A stretch of DNA of 64,000 nt from Penicillium oxalicum (GCF_001723175.1 NC_064653.1:2914001-2978000); one strand, 5' to 3'. Counted from the first letter of the stretch, positions 34,663-46,501 are shown. Notes: generated by a model from the sequence alone, not told the origin. Numbers and translations: made by a program.

Positions 34663-37450
34663 GCCCACGCGAACCCGATGCGCAGTCCCGTGACCGGCGC
34701 CCAACCAGAGCGGCCCAGCACTGCTCTACAACTCCATCCGACAGATCCAGTGACATCAGATGATAACACCGCAGCTCGCTCAACACCAGCCAGGCCACCT
34801 TGGGCGGGCCTTGATTCTGGGCTGCCCTTCGTCAGAACGTGCATTATGTTTATTTAGTCTGGACTCAAGTTCGTTTATGATACACCCATGCTGATTTCCA
34901 CCATCTGACAGCCTCGATACCTGAATTACCCATACCACAGTTACCACGAGTGACTGCCCCCTCTCCCCACGGCCCATCTCGGCCGCTCAGCTCGTCTTTC
35001 ATGTGCCCTTTGTCCGTCCCCCCAAGACCCTCTCTTCTTCTCAGCCTCTCTGCCAAGTCTGTCGGCGGCATCATTAGAGCGGCTCCACTCTCCCCCATCT
35101 TCCCTCGGACGCTCGCCTATGATTCATCGTTTCCGCCAGAATTACAGCCTCTCCATCTCCGTTCAGGCGCGCCACTTTCATACTAAATTCTCTCTCAGGC
35201 TCCAGCCCACCGGCGCCGCCGATCTACGGCGCTATTGAACCGACTCCATCCCCCCCCCTAAGCTGGTCCATCAATGCTGCTACCCATGCTTCTGGGCCGC
35301 GTGCCTGTCAGCTCTCGACTGGTGAAAGGCCGAACAAGCGCGCTGCCCCTGCCCCTCGGGAGAAAGAAATTAATTGATATCCGTAATGAATACCTCAACC
35401 TGTGCTGGGCGTCGAAGGTCCATGTATGACTCAGCCATGCGCGGAGATTTGACAATCCTCCCCATCTGTCACAGCTCGGCTTGAATTGACCCCCCGTCGT
35501 ACAGCCCGTCGGGGGAGCCCATCTGGCCGACTGAGCTAGTCCATTTCGGTTTCTTAAGGCGCCACAAGAGGATTCCCTATTGGATCTGACTAGTAGTTCG
35601 CGCCATCACCGATAGATCATAGCTGGTTCGTCGCTTTGATGCTCTGCAATTACCGGAGTGAGATGGCGCAGTGCGCGGCCATCGCTTAGGAGATGCAATA
35701 TGCATGGTCGATCCGTCGATGGCGCGATTCTGTCTGTCCTGTCTGGGCTGTAGACCACCAGTATGAGTATGTAGTTCGGATAAAAATACCACGTCGACGG
35801 ATCCATGGGTTTTATTCAATCTTTCTAGACCAATCATATACTTTCATTTAACCAAAGAATCTCCGTTGGTGATTTTCTAGCTACAGTAGGTGGTGTGGCC
35901 TTACCTTCAATTGGGCCCGTATCAACATATTCGCATCTACCGTCCCGATTTATCTAAGACGGGACAGCCATTCTCCGCTCACTTGAAGAGCTCTCGCGAG
36001 GTTGCGGTCAAAATTCTTAACAAAGACCCGGAGTTTGAGGTGGTATCATCCCACCAGACGTTTTGAGGGAGGCATCTGCTGCAGGTACCCCGGCTGACGC
36101 CCGGCTTCGAGCCTTTCCCTGTACGGGCTTCGGGTGGGTATCATCCGAGGTGATGGAATGATCTTTGGGCGCGTGTGATATATACAGCACAGCGCCTGCA
36201 AAATCACATCGCCAGATGAACCATTAGGGATTGACCAGTCCCTCGTTCCTGCATTGCCCCTTTTACTGATTCACAGATAGTCAGATCGAGACATATTCCG
36301 GGTCTCATGGAAGAGGTAAGTGCTGATTTGGGCCACAATTTTGAGTCTGGAAGCTGTCAATTCTCAGAATGCAGGAACTACAGTACATAGGAGGGTGTCT
36401 GCATGCCGCATGGCCCACCACGTAGCTTCCACCACACCGTGTCAGTTGCTGCCGTGGGTGCCACTTTGATGCACGAAAAGGTTAAATGATCGAGCAAAAT
36501 GGACAGCAATAGGTGACTTTCAGGGGTAAAAACCTGATCTGTTGAATAGAGTAGATCTCTGTTGCTGTGGTTGCCAACCTCGCAGGATGTACAGTCACTG
36601 TCGAGTTGCTCCGATTGTTCCATGGTGGGAACTTCGGGGTACCCCGTGTACTTCGGGGCCTGCATGCACGCTCATGTATATACCTGTCACCTCCCGACCG
36701 CATCCGCCCGGTCGATGACACAAGTTTTTTTTGGATGTACCCAACTCACTGTAGCAGCTTACTCCTCAGGGTTAGTGGCCCCCCACCAGTCTCCGATCAA
36801 ACATATGCATCCATAGATCACACTTCATACCTGTAGGTGACACACAGGATGCGTGGGCTAGCGTCCCAGAACGTGTCCCGTCAGTGGTCCACATCTGATT
36901 CCGCACATCGTTCGACATCGAACTTGAAACAGATCAGATTCTGGGCCACGCTAAAGTAGTGTGACACATGGAAGCTCATCTCATGCAGCCAATCATGTCA
37001 ACAAGCTTCAATTCATCCTCATACTTTCTTTTTTTTCCCCCTGCCCCTCTCCAGACTTCTCTTGTCAAGCTCAAATGCACACGTCGTTTTGCACTCTGAC
37101 CTTCATCCCGAGGGCCACGCGGTACAAATAGCTCCCGGCTACCCAGCCAACGACCCGATCAGACATCCGCGGAAGCAGGCTCGCGCATCCAAACCCACCT
37201 GGGCACACGCAGTGACTCACTAGAGCATGGAGTGTTGCACAAGTAGTAGAGTCTCTGAATGCTTCAGATACTGCTCCTCGTGCAGCACTGCACCTCGAAT
37301 GGATGTATCCTCCAGTTGCCTCTCCCGTTCGCGTGGAAGGTTACTTACCTACCTAACCGATCTGCCTACCACCACTTTCTCTCCCTACGAGATCGACTGC
37401 TAATGCAATCGACAGCTTGAGCGGTTCCATTCTGATGCATGAGGATCGTG

Positions 37451-37455
<5 letters not shown>

Positions 37456-37481
<26 letters not shown>

Positions 37482-37482
37482 C
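37456..37482 (+). repeat. TC microsatellite followed by a tiny ORF
   Basis: Twenty-seven pyrimidines, mostly TC units, end directly before an ATG at 37483. The frame there encodes only 20 residues and stops at 37545. It could mark a transcription start of a noncoding RNA; coding potential is doubtful. Confidence 0.8.
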
Positions 37483-38926
37483 ATGCCTCGCTCAGCACTG
37501 ACACTACCCGTAGCCTCTTTTGTGCTTTTCTCCCTCAACCCCTGAACACCTCTCACAAGTGAGCAAAATGAACTTGTCAATTTTCCACTCCGACGGACCA
37601 CGACTGTTGTACGGGCGACAGTTACGAAACGACTGTTGAAATCTTTCCACTTGAAAGGTTTTGTAATAACATCTCCGAAGATTCAAGCGATTCAGACTTT
37701 TCCTTTTTCCCCCCCCCCTCTCTTTTTTGCCCCCGGTCGCTTCATTTTTCGTTCCAACACTAAGTGGTTGATGGGGTGATGGTCGCTGATCGGGTCTGGA
37801 TGGTCTCCAGCGGCTTGGACAAGATGAGACTGGTGCCACTTCAAAAGTCCACTCGGCGGAGACGAGGATTTTTTTTCCCTATGGCAGAAAGCCGAATACA
37901 GTAATGAATCGGACATGGATGGATCACTCTTTAGCTTGCCGGTGAGATGGGTGGATTTACTTGAGCTGGGCTCAGAATTTGCATTGGAGTGGTTCAACCT
38001 TTTCCCAAAATTCGAAGCACAACATAGGGTCATCGGTGCTAATTGAGTGCAGAGCTGGATGGGAGTGAAAGTGGGAGTCGATGTGGTCATGATTGAAATA
38101 AATCACGTCGACACCTACGTGGAAGCTGGATCCAATTGGACCAGCTCCGGTTGATCTCGCGAACGCTGGTACAAGCTACTGTACAGCAATGGGTCCTGAA
38201 GTGGAAAGCACATACGTACTGTAGGTTTGGCCGTGGATTCATCAACATGGGTTATTATTAATAAGTTGATCCATACTATTGGTTACTCTGCGGGCCCTTT
38301 AATACAAAGTGACGGGGTTCTTTCTTCTTTTTCGAGAACCCTCAATAAATAGGTTCAAGAATCGTCCGTCTGTAAATGGGGGAGGGGGTTTTGCGAAGTA
38401 GATCGAAGGTATCTTGTCCAGCAACCTCATGGCTGTAGATTTAATTTTAAAGGCCCCTCCCGTCCTACTCTCAGGAGAGATCTTTTCCCTGCTGGGTTTG
38501 TTGATCAGCCCAAGTTGGCACCATCGACTTGGATAGCCCCTACGAGTTCCATGGGATGCTGTGCGACTAGCCGTCGCCGGAGAAGTAAAGCTGTTCCGGT
38601 AAAGATATATCCATGGGTGTGAGGTGCCGTTTCGCCCCGAAAAACGAGTCTCGTCGCAGGAGAGGTCAGCAGATCAGGCTTTTGGAGGAACTAGCAGCAA
38701 TTATCAAGAGGTAGAGTGTGGAGAGGGGGACGACTGGGGTAGAAAGTCAATTGCATGACACCATCAACAAAAAGTCTTTTGAACGTGGTTCGAAGACATG
38801 CAAGCAGCCAGAGAACAAAGATGGAAGTCACCGTCAGGACACAGCACGAGGGTGAAACGCACATGGACTGCGTGCACGGAGTCCTTAAGCGCGACCTTCT
38901 CCTCAAAGTCATGTTTCAACCCCTTG

Positions 38927-38965
38927 TTATCGATAAGAGCTGAACTCTTATCGGCTTATCATAAG
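38927..38965. promoter_or_regulatory. Palindromic cluster of GATA-factor sites upstream of pol5
   Basis: Within 39 bases there are four GATA cores arranged as palindromes. TTATCGATAA at 38927-38936 is self-complementary. CGATAAGAG at 38931-38939 is repeated inverted as CTCTTATCG at 38945-38953. CTTATCATAAG at 38955-38965 adds a further site. Fungal GATA factors such as AreA, NreB, SreA or NsdD bind HGATAR, often in pairs. The cluster lies about 190-225 bases before the pol5 ATG. The sites are seen directly; the factor and the target gene are inferred. Confidence 0.6.
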
Positions 38966-39152
38966 GCGCTAATCCCAAAGAAGAAATTCACGCCCCAAAA
39001 TTTCGGCGTATCGTCGAGCCCTCATTACTCTGCTTCCATAGCGAGGAGCAACGTCTGAACAGGAACGGCTTCATTGACACATTTGCCGTCGGGTGAAAGA
39101 TTCTAAGCGAGACCACTCAATTGATACCCATACAACATCGACCCCCGCAGAG

Positions 39153-42100
39153 ATGGCGTTCAATCGACCCGCCGGGAGAAAGCGCCGGCGCGAACCGTAC
39201 AATGTCGACGTGAAGCTTGTCGAGATCTACGAGGATCTCGCCAGTGAGAAGGACGAGATTCGCTTGCGTGCGGCACAAGGTCTTGTCTCGCAATTCACAC
39301 CTGACAAGAACCCCACCGACGAACAGATCAAGAAGACGCTTCAGCGCTTGTTCCGCGGCTTGTGCAGTAGCCGCAAAGCTGCTCGAATCGGCTTCTCGAT
39401 TGCACTGACTGAGATCCTGACGCAAATCTTCTCGGAGGCCAGGGAGTCATCCGAGTTTGGAATTGCGGATGCGCTGAATCTCTGGGAGTCGCAGACCAAT
39501 TCGACGGGGAGTGAGACAGGACAGGTGCGTGAGGGATGCGAAACGGATTCTTGTTCTTCTGTTTGAATTTATTTTTTTGTCTCCTATGGGACTTGGAGAA
39601 ATAGGCTAATTTTGTTTTTGGTGTGTGAACAGGAGCAAAGAGATCATCATTTCGGTCGCCTATTTGGCGCTGAAGCAGTTATCAAGTCCGGCATCCTCTT
39701 CCAACCCTCCACTCCGTTTAGCGTATGGCCCAAGGTCCTCGATCTCATCCTCGAACTCGCCCGGAAAAAGCCATGGCTGCGTGAAGAGTGTGGATGGGTC
39801 ATCTACCGATGCGTGTGTGATTTGTCTGCGCGACAGATGGACGCAAAGTTTGTCGAGGCTGCCGTGGAGCGTATCTGCTTCCATGACTTGGCCCGCTCTC
39901 CAGAAGGTGTGGCGGTCTGGCTAGCAGTCAAGGATTTGTTCCCCAGTGCTCAGCTGCCTACCAAGATCTGGAAGCACGAGGATCCCTTGGACCCCAAGGA
40001 ACGCAGTAGCCTTTCGAAGATCATGAAGGAATCGTCGGCGGAACAAAATGATGGGGATGGGGAGAACAAGGGCAGCAAATCATCCGGTGTCTGGAACTCC
40101 AAGCTTCACTTTGCCTGGGATGCTGTGATGTCCCGGACGAGCGACGGCGCCAAGGAGTCCGACTCGAAATCCAAATCCAAGTCCAAGTCTTCACGATTGA
40201 CTTTTGTCGATTTTTGGACCGAGGTTGCTGACAGTAAGTTTGGATCCGGGCGTTGTATGTTTGATATTCAGATGGCTGATCGCGCTACCTTGACTCAGAT
40301 GGATTATTTGCCTCATCATCCTCAGATGAGCGCAAGTACTGGGGCTTCCTTCTCTTCAACAAAGTCCTGAACGAGGGACCCATCCAGCAGGCCAGCCACA
40401 TTTTCACAAAGAATCTGGTGCGATGCCTGACAAACCAGCTGGCCGTGGAAGATCGTTACTTGCACCGCATGGCCGCCAAGGCTTCCAAGGCAATTCAGGC
40501 TCGTGTGTCGAGGGAGCCCATATTCGCGGCTGTCGCTGTTCGCGGCCTGATGGGAAGCAACGGTGTCGTCAACTTTGACCAAGTCACAAAGACCAAGACT
40601 GTGGAGAAGCTTGTAGCCGATGCCAACAGTGAAGCCCTCACGGAGATTCTCCCTCTTTTCGAAACACTCATCAAGAACCCAGGAACGACCGATGAAAAGG
40701 CCGCGGCGTCAAACCGCCAGTTCGTGGCAGGCATCATGCTGACCATTGTACGTGCAAAGGCTGCGACTGGAAACAGTGACTCGGAGGAGGACTATCAGTC
40801 CGTCCTTGAGCAGATCTTGTTCATTTTTGTGCGCTTTGCGTACTTTATGGACAACACACCCGAGCCTGCATTGACACAGGCCACGCAAGAGTTGCTGCGT
40901 AATCGGATCAACTCTGCGTTGAACAGTCTGCTTGCGTCTCAAAAATATGCGGCGACGATTCCTTATGCTGTTGTGCGTCAGATTCGGGACGGTGCCAAGT
41001 CCAAGGAGCACGGCAAGTTCATCATCAACATGGACGATAAGCTGCAGGAATCGGTCAAGACTGCGTTCAAGTCATTGAAGAAGCTATCAAGCAAGGTAAC
41101 TTTCCTCGACCTTATCTCAAAGAGAAGATGTATCTTTCAGTGTACTAAACCTGAAACTTTTGCAGGAAAAGAAGGAAGAGAATCCAAGCATCGCCGCCTT
41201 CAAGCTCCTCTATTCGTTGACAGTTCTGCAAGTGTACAGTGGTGATGCCGATGCCGTCTCTATGCTTGACGAACTTGAGTTCTGCTATAACAAGTTCATG
41301 GGCGAAGAGACGGAAGGTGAGGACACCTCTGATGCGTCGGATGCTCTTGTTGAGATTCTCCTGAGCTTTGCCTCCAAGCAGTCTCAGCTGTTCCGCCGTA
41401 TGAGCGAGCAGGTATTTGGAGCGTTTGCAGACCAAGTAACGGAGAATGGCCTGGAGTCTTTGATCTCGGTATGTCCAAATGGATACAACATCCCAAGCTG
41501 TTGAGAACCCATCTTCTAACCATGTGCTTTAGATTCTTGAAGCCAAAGAGAGTCTGGCTGGTCAGCAGGAAATGTTCGATGACCAGGGTGACGATGACGA
41601 GGGCGATGAGGATGAGGAGGAAGATGACGTGGAGATGGTTGACGCCGAGGAACTCGACAGCGATGTGGAGGTTGTCTCGGGCGGAGACGGATCTGGCTCG
41701 GAATCTTCCGACGAGGACGAGGACGACGAAGACGAGGAGGAAAACGAAGAAAATGCCGCCGAGATTGCCGAATTCGAAGCCAAACTCGCCGCTGCACTGG
41801 GCACTCACCGAGCCGATCAAGACGGCGACGCCTCCGACTCGGACGCCGACATGAACGACGACGAAATGGAAGAAGTTGACGAAAAACTGGCCAACGTCTT
41901 CCGAGCCCGCCACCAGGCCGCATCGCAACATAAAGACAAAAAGGACGCGCGCGAAAACATGGTCAACTTCAAGAACCGTGTTCTCGATCTTCTCGAGATC
42001 TTCGTCAAGAAATGCCACTCTCGCCTGTTAGCCCTGGACCTGCTCCTGCCTCTCCTCCGTTTGGCTCGCCGCTCATCCGTGAAGCAAATCGCCAACAAGG

Positions 42101-42462
42101 CTAACAGCGTTCTCCGCGAATACACCAAGTTGTGCAAGGGTAATGCACTCCCCAAGATTGGCGGCGGCGATGCCGATGGTGACGAGAACGCAACCGAGTC
42201 TGTCTGGGAACTTCTCCGAGCTATTCACAAGGAGGCGGGCCATAGTGGACCGCCGGCACATGCCGCGGCGTGCAGTCAGGCCTCGCTGCTCGTTGTCAAG
42301 GTTTTGGTCGCTCATGACAAGGCTGCGATTGCGGATGTTGTTGATGTGTACGCGGCGACTCGGAAGGAACAGCTTCTCAGCACCAAGTGTCATATCCAGC
42401 CTTCGTTCTTTACGGACTGGAATAACTGGTGCGTGTCTGCGAGTAAGCAGTTGAAGAACTAA
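39153..42462 (+). CDS. pol5: Pol5 / MYBBP1A-family nucleolar protein
   Basis: Five exons (39153-39524, 39633-40233, 40299-41095, 41166-41468, 41533-42462) give 1,000 residues. Pol5, despite its name, is not a working polymerase; it is a nucleolar HEAT-like protein needed for rRNA synthesis and processing. The N-terminus has the family start (RREPYNVDVKLVEIYEDLA and EIRLRAAQGLVSQF) followed by LQRLFRGLCSSRKAARIGFS. Exon 3 was placed so that the frame reads NGLFASSSDERKYWGFLLFNKVL, a strong family segment. Residues of about 705-800 form a long Asp/Glu tract, and the last 170 residues hold the C-terminal helical part (FKNRVLDLLEIFVKKC). All five junctions are GT-AG. It is convergent with the MOSC gene. 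Confidence 0.95.
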
Positions 42463-43423
42463 AGTTTGATTCAAAGGATTTACTCCGCCTCTTTGCGCGG
42501 ACGGTCCAGTATATAGAGAGTTTCAAAATTTCAAAGTGATTTAGGGTATCTCTATCCATTACCCATCTCACATTTATCTACCTATACACCGTTTTCTCTT
42601 CGCTTAAGAGTATAGGTAGACATCTATGGATGTCCATACCTCGGCATGGATGGCCCAGCCATTTGAATCTGAGAATGCATAGTGCAAGCCAGCCGAGGCA
42701 GTAGAGGTCATATAAGCTGGTACCAGTAACGTCGATATGGGTGTTGCCCAGGTACCTTGGTAAGCGCTGGATGTGGTAATTTGATTCCACATTTCGTAGT
42801 GTATACCTTTACGCCTATATTCATTCTCATCTCTATACAGAGTCGACATGTGCCATCATGCTCCTACGACAAAATGAGCAATAAAGATACCTTACACATG
42901 CTTGAAGAATTGACATGGATGTGCACAATTATGAAATGAAAAGCTCCGCCGCGGATCAAACGTGTTTACAAGTATATTTTGGAATCAGGCTTTACTCCAA
43001 TTGTCTCTCGCAGGAGCTGATGATGCGCGATATGAGCCAGACAATATCCATCAATATCATGATAAATCTCATCGCTGGATAACATGACAGGAACTAGGTA
43101 GCTGCATGGAGCCGGCGATCACGAGTAGGAACCGGCGTACACATTTCGGGAATTGGTCGCTCGACTCCCTGGTGTGCAAGCTCAGTGTCGTCTTTGGAAT
43201 TGAAGATGTTTTATTGATGTAGCGTAAATTCAGTGTCATCTTTTATGTGAGCGTAGGGATGGGAATGGTCGTTATGCCATACGTGCAATTTTCAAGGGTC
43301 TCTTGGAAAATTCACCATCCAGGAAGTGATATAATGAGCGTGGTCATAATTTTGAGCGCAGATGTATGTAAATTCCCTCTATCTTCCTTTTCTCTTGCCA
43401 AACGCCAGACGAGAAATCCCGTT
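42463..43423. other. Convergent 3' flanks of pol5 and the MOSC gene
   Basis: About 960 gene-free bases between convergent stop codons, AT-richer than the flanking genes. No RNA gene could be supported; a CTGATGATG word at about 43019 was tested as a snoRNA box C and lacks a matching box D. Confidence 0.45.
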
Positions 43424-44584
43424 TCAAAATCCGGTATGGTATCGATGCTTGTCCGTCTCCTCCAAAACCTCCAGTGTCATGCCCACTTCGACAATCCCCT
43501 CACTCCGGGGCGCAGCCAGCATCCCAAAGCAAGGCTTGAACTTGATCCCCTCGTCAATGCGACGATACGAGACCAGCGTATCCCACGGCTGCTTCTTGTG
43601 CTTGACAGCCGTTTCGGGATTCACATTCGGTACCTGGCAGCGCGCACAGCGCGCAACGATATCCACATCCAGCGGTTCACGCTGATCATCTGGGATTGAG
43701 CCCGTGGCGCTTGATGCGGAAGATGCGGACGCGCGGCGTAGCCGCACGGTCTTCCATGAATCTTCGATCCAGGGCGTCTCGCCGCGGACGATGATGTTTG
43801 GTCTGAATCGTTCAATGGTGATTGGATCGAGATCTTGAGATTGCAATCGTGTGTTCAACTCTGCCAGGGATGCTTCCGATGCGATCAATATGGGACACAC
43901 GTCCGGGAACCCGGTGCTCTGGGTGCGTCCTAGGAGTTTGGGATCCCCGTTGCCCCGGAGAACGCGAGGTTTCGGACCCTTGTATGCCAGCGCCACGGGG
44001 CGGCCAAGGAATTCTGAGAATGGCTGATTGATTTCATCAGTGTAGATATATCCGTCTGTGTCATTGGACCAGATTGTCACGGTGGAGACCGCGGTGTTTG
44101 CGTCCAGCCACTCGCGGGATGGATGAGAGGGAATACGAATTGTCCGAACGTCAGACTGGCGGGATTCCGCACCAGTTGTCTGATCGCTCCGACCATCCTG
44201 GGAAAGTGGCACGGTGATGACCAATTCTTCGCCGTCGGCACTCAACGCAGTCCGGATCCGAGTCATGTGCGGAATCTGGCGAATTGTCAAGAATTCATGC
44301 GTGGACGCATCCACGAGCATCCAGCGCCGATCGAGATCGAGGCCTTGCTCCCTGAGCGTGGTGGACTGGACTTCAAAGCCGCGACATGATTTGATGGGAT
44401 AGACGCGGAGTGAGACGACTTCACTGGATTGGCGACGCCGAGGCCAGAGGCGCGGCAGCGCCAGGATGGGACGATGTTTCGACCGTCCGTTGAATTGGGG
44501 GATGAGCAAGAATGGGAGCAGAAGGAGGAGGGCGCCAGAGGCTAGAACTACGGGTGGAGAAGTCAAAGATGCTTTGTCCAGCAT
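43424..44584 (-). CDS. MOSC-domain protein, mARC-like, membrane-anchored
   Basis: One exon encodes 386 residues. The layout is a hydrophobic anchor at about residues 10-28 (VVLASGALLLLLPFLLIP), then a MOSC N-terminal beta-barrel (LRVYPIKSCRGFEVQ, and LDLDRRWMLVD), then the MOSC domain. FRPNIIVRG and ARCARCQVPNVNPETA are conserved; by homology with the mARC amidoxime reductases, Cys313 or Cys316 in that motif would ligate the molybdenum cofactor. A predicted role is reduction of N-hydroxylated compounds at a membrane, probably mitochondrial or ER, with cytochrome b5 and its reductase. The substrate is unknown. An Ala/Ser-rich insertion (RRASASSASSATGS) lies before the cysteine motif. The ATG at 44584 is the first in frame. 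Confidence 0.92.
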   Translation of the reverse strand: MLDKASLTSPPVVLASGALLLLLPFLLIPQFNGRSKHRPILALPRLWPRRRQSSEVVSLRVYPIKSCRGFEVQSTTLREQGLDLDRRWMLVDASTHEFLTIRQIPHMTRIRTALSADGEELVITVPLSQDGRSDQTTGAESRQSDVRTIRIPSHPSREWLDANTAVSTVTIWSNDTDGYIYTDEINQPFSEFLGRPVALAYKGPKPRVLRGNGDPKLLGRTQSTGFPDVCPILIASEASLAELNTRLQSQDLDPITIERFRPNIIVRGETPWIEDSWKTVRLRRASASSASSATGSIPDDQREPLDVDIVARCARCQVPNVNPETAVKHKKQPWDTLVSYRRIDEGIKFKPCFGMLAAPRSEGIVEVGMTLEVLEETDKHRYHTGF

Positions 44585-45389
44585 GATTTGGGCTCAGAGG
44601 AAATGATCTGCAATGGTGAACAAAGGTATCACGCGAGTCAAGGTTGCATGTCCGTGACTTGAAATTTATAGGATGTTTTGCAGATGAGTCGCTAGCGCAG
44701 CTCGAAGGGGGGACTGTTCCCAACTCGGACACGTGCTGACAAGTGGGCTGACGTCGGTGCTTTTGAGTTGGAGATTTTCCCAGGATGCATCTCCCTTGAT
44801 CATCAAATCTTCTGTTTTCCCCTTCCTCTTGTCTTTTTTACTCTCTGCATATCTTGGGCGAAAACAAAAGTTTGATGAATGAGACGCCCTGGTCGGCTCA
44901 TCAGGTTGTCTTTTTTGCTTCTCTGGGGCCGGTTTACTGGCAAAAACTAGTAACGCTACGAATGTCTCTCTCAGTCTCATTTACTCGGCCATGTTCCTGC
45001 CCTTGGCCTGAGGCAACCAAGAGTCCCTCACAATGAATTCGAAGGCGACCGTTCATGATCGTGACATCGCAACAGAGGGAGATCCAGACATGATTCGATC
45101 AGTAGAGCCAAAGAAATGAGATTCACGAGCTGAAATGGCTTTAATTTGTAAATTAATCACAGTGGAATGAATATCAGAAAGGGTGAGCGAATCGGCCCAG
45201 ACCCGAGAGTAGATGAACCACTCGTGGACTCGAAACCGGCGGAGCGTCAGTCAAGAAAGGCCAGTGGGCAGAAATGTTGGGCGTACACACTGTGCAGATC
45301 ACAATCGGCCCTTGATGCCCTTTCCACCCACGGTATTCAGAGCGTTGCAGAGAGAGAGAGAGAGAAGTGCTGTTGATCATGTCTACTCA
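44585..45389. other. Promoter region of the MOSC gene and 3' flank of the pyroglutamyl peptidase gene
   Basis: About 800 bases without a recognisable gene. Both flanking genes are on the minus strand, so this is the peptidase terminator region plus the MOSC promoter. A GA microsatellite lies at about 45350-45364. Confidence 0.45.
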
Positions 45390-46501
45390 TCACGCCAGAT
45401 CTTTTCGCTTATCATCAATCCAACAGGTGACCATGGTCTTGATCAATGCCAGGGCCACCTCACGACCCCGCTCGATGTCGTGATCAGCTGCTCCACCCGG
45501 CACATGCAAGAAGAGCACGCTGCGATCCGCGCCTTGCATTTTTGCCAGGGCCAAGCTGGTATAGAAGATGAAATCACACAGGTAGTGGCCCGGGTCTCGA
45601 GAGATGCGTAAATCCAGAAAACGGGGTGCATTGGCTTTCCACACATGCAGGAAATGCTCGTCTGGCGGGTAGGGCATGACTTTCTGACTGCCGGACCGGC
45701 CAGCATTCTTCACATCGTTCTCTGTGGCGAGGCCGGGTGCTAAGATGGGTGGCAGTCCCATCTCGCGCCACCGTTTCTCCCCTTGCTCGAAACCCTTCTC
45801 ACCGTCCACATCGGTGATGACATAGTCGTCGCGGTGGGCGAGTGATTCCACCGAGTAATATGGACGGGGCGAGGCAATCCCGATATGGAGGATGAGATCT
45901 GGTCGCTGGCCATTGTGGGTGGCTGCATATTCGTCTAGGATCTGGGGCATCATTTCTCGGACGGTGGCGTAGGCCACGCGGATGGGAGACGGATAGACAT
46001 TGAGATTCACGCGGCGCTCAACAGAGCCATCTCCGCTTTTGGCTGCGAAGTTCAGGAAGGGAGGAAGCGAAGAGGCGATGAGGTGCGATGCATTGACAAG
46101 ATTGGTCTTGAAAGGCTAAAGATAGATAGGCCGGTTAGGGCAAGGTCTACTAGAAGTCACATGCGGAACAGTGCAGGTGGTGGTGGAGGAGGGGGAAAGC
46201 AGAAGCGGACGCGCAGGGAGCCGAGCGGGGAGACTCTGTCGATGGCTCTCGATGACTTGGCCTTGGTTTTCTCGTCTTTGCGCCGTCCAGAAACCCAGCC
46301 AGACTGGCGCGGAGGACATGTCTTCTGGGACAATACAGGGCAAAAAAGGCACTCTTTGTGTCCCACGGCTCACCACACACGGCGACTTACACCAAAGCCC
46401 GTGATCAGCACGGAAATGTCGGTGGAACCTTGCGGGGATGGCGAGGGGTGGCCCACCGGGGAGGAGTCGGTCGGCGGGACCGCGGGGCCATAGTCTCCCA
46501 T
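45390..46501 (-). CDS. Pyroglutamyl peptidase I (peptidase family C15)
   Basis: Two exons (46501-46391, 46115-45390) give 278 residues. The enzyme removes N-terminal pyroglutamate from peptides in the cytosol. The core starts with VLITGFGPFKTNLVNAS, whose GFG|PF is formed exactly across the intron. The catalytic set expected for C15 is present: Glu127 in YYSVESLAHRDDY, Cys217 in GHYLCDFIFY and His241 in VLFLHVP. The first 28 or so residues are a Pro/Ser-rich extension not found in bacterial enzymes. A start at 46555 would lengthen this further; 46501 was preferred as the nearest ATG giving a compact N-terminus. The intron of 275 bases is long for this window. It lies divergently from the P450, 2.3 kb away. 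Confidence 0.92.

Larger units (their letters stand above)
28341..39152. other. Gene-poor interval between nimT and pol5
   Basis: No convincing protein gene is visible in 10.8 kb. The first kilobase must hold the nimT promoter and leader, and the last few hundred bases the pol5 promoter. The longest frames (29476-30135 +, 31370-31954 -, 31596-32228 +, 34194-34844 -) overlap one another or have no family features and unusual composition. Several scattered signals look promoter-like: CT tracts at 34645-34662 and 37456-37482, a TATATA word at about 36179, and the GATA cluster near 38930. No tRNA, 5S or snRNA was recognised, and no transposon ends or ORF remnants. Long noncoding transcripts or unusually extended regulatory DNA are possible. 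Confidence 0.55.

Noticed and set aside
34194..34844. A 216-codon minus-strand frame
   Set aside because: Low-complexity Arg/Gly/Ser composition, no motif, and a TC microsatellite runs through it.
41296..42018. A 240-codon minus-strand frame across pol5
   Set aside because: It mirrors the Asp/Glu-rich region, whose GAN codons read as Val/Phe/Leu-rich frames in reverse. The result is a composition artefact.
43010..43095. A possible C/D-box snoRNA (CTGATGATG)
   Set aside because: The box C match is imperfect, and no CTGA box D or terminal stem follows at the expected spacing.
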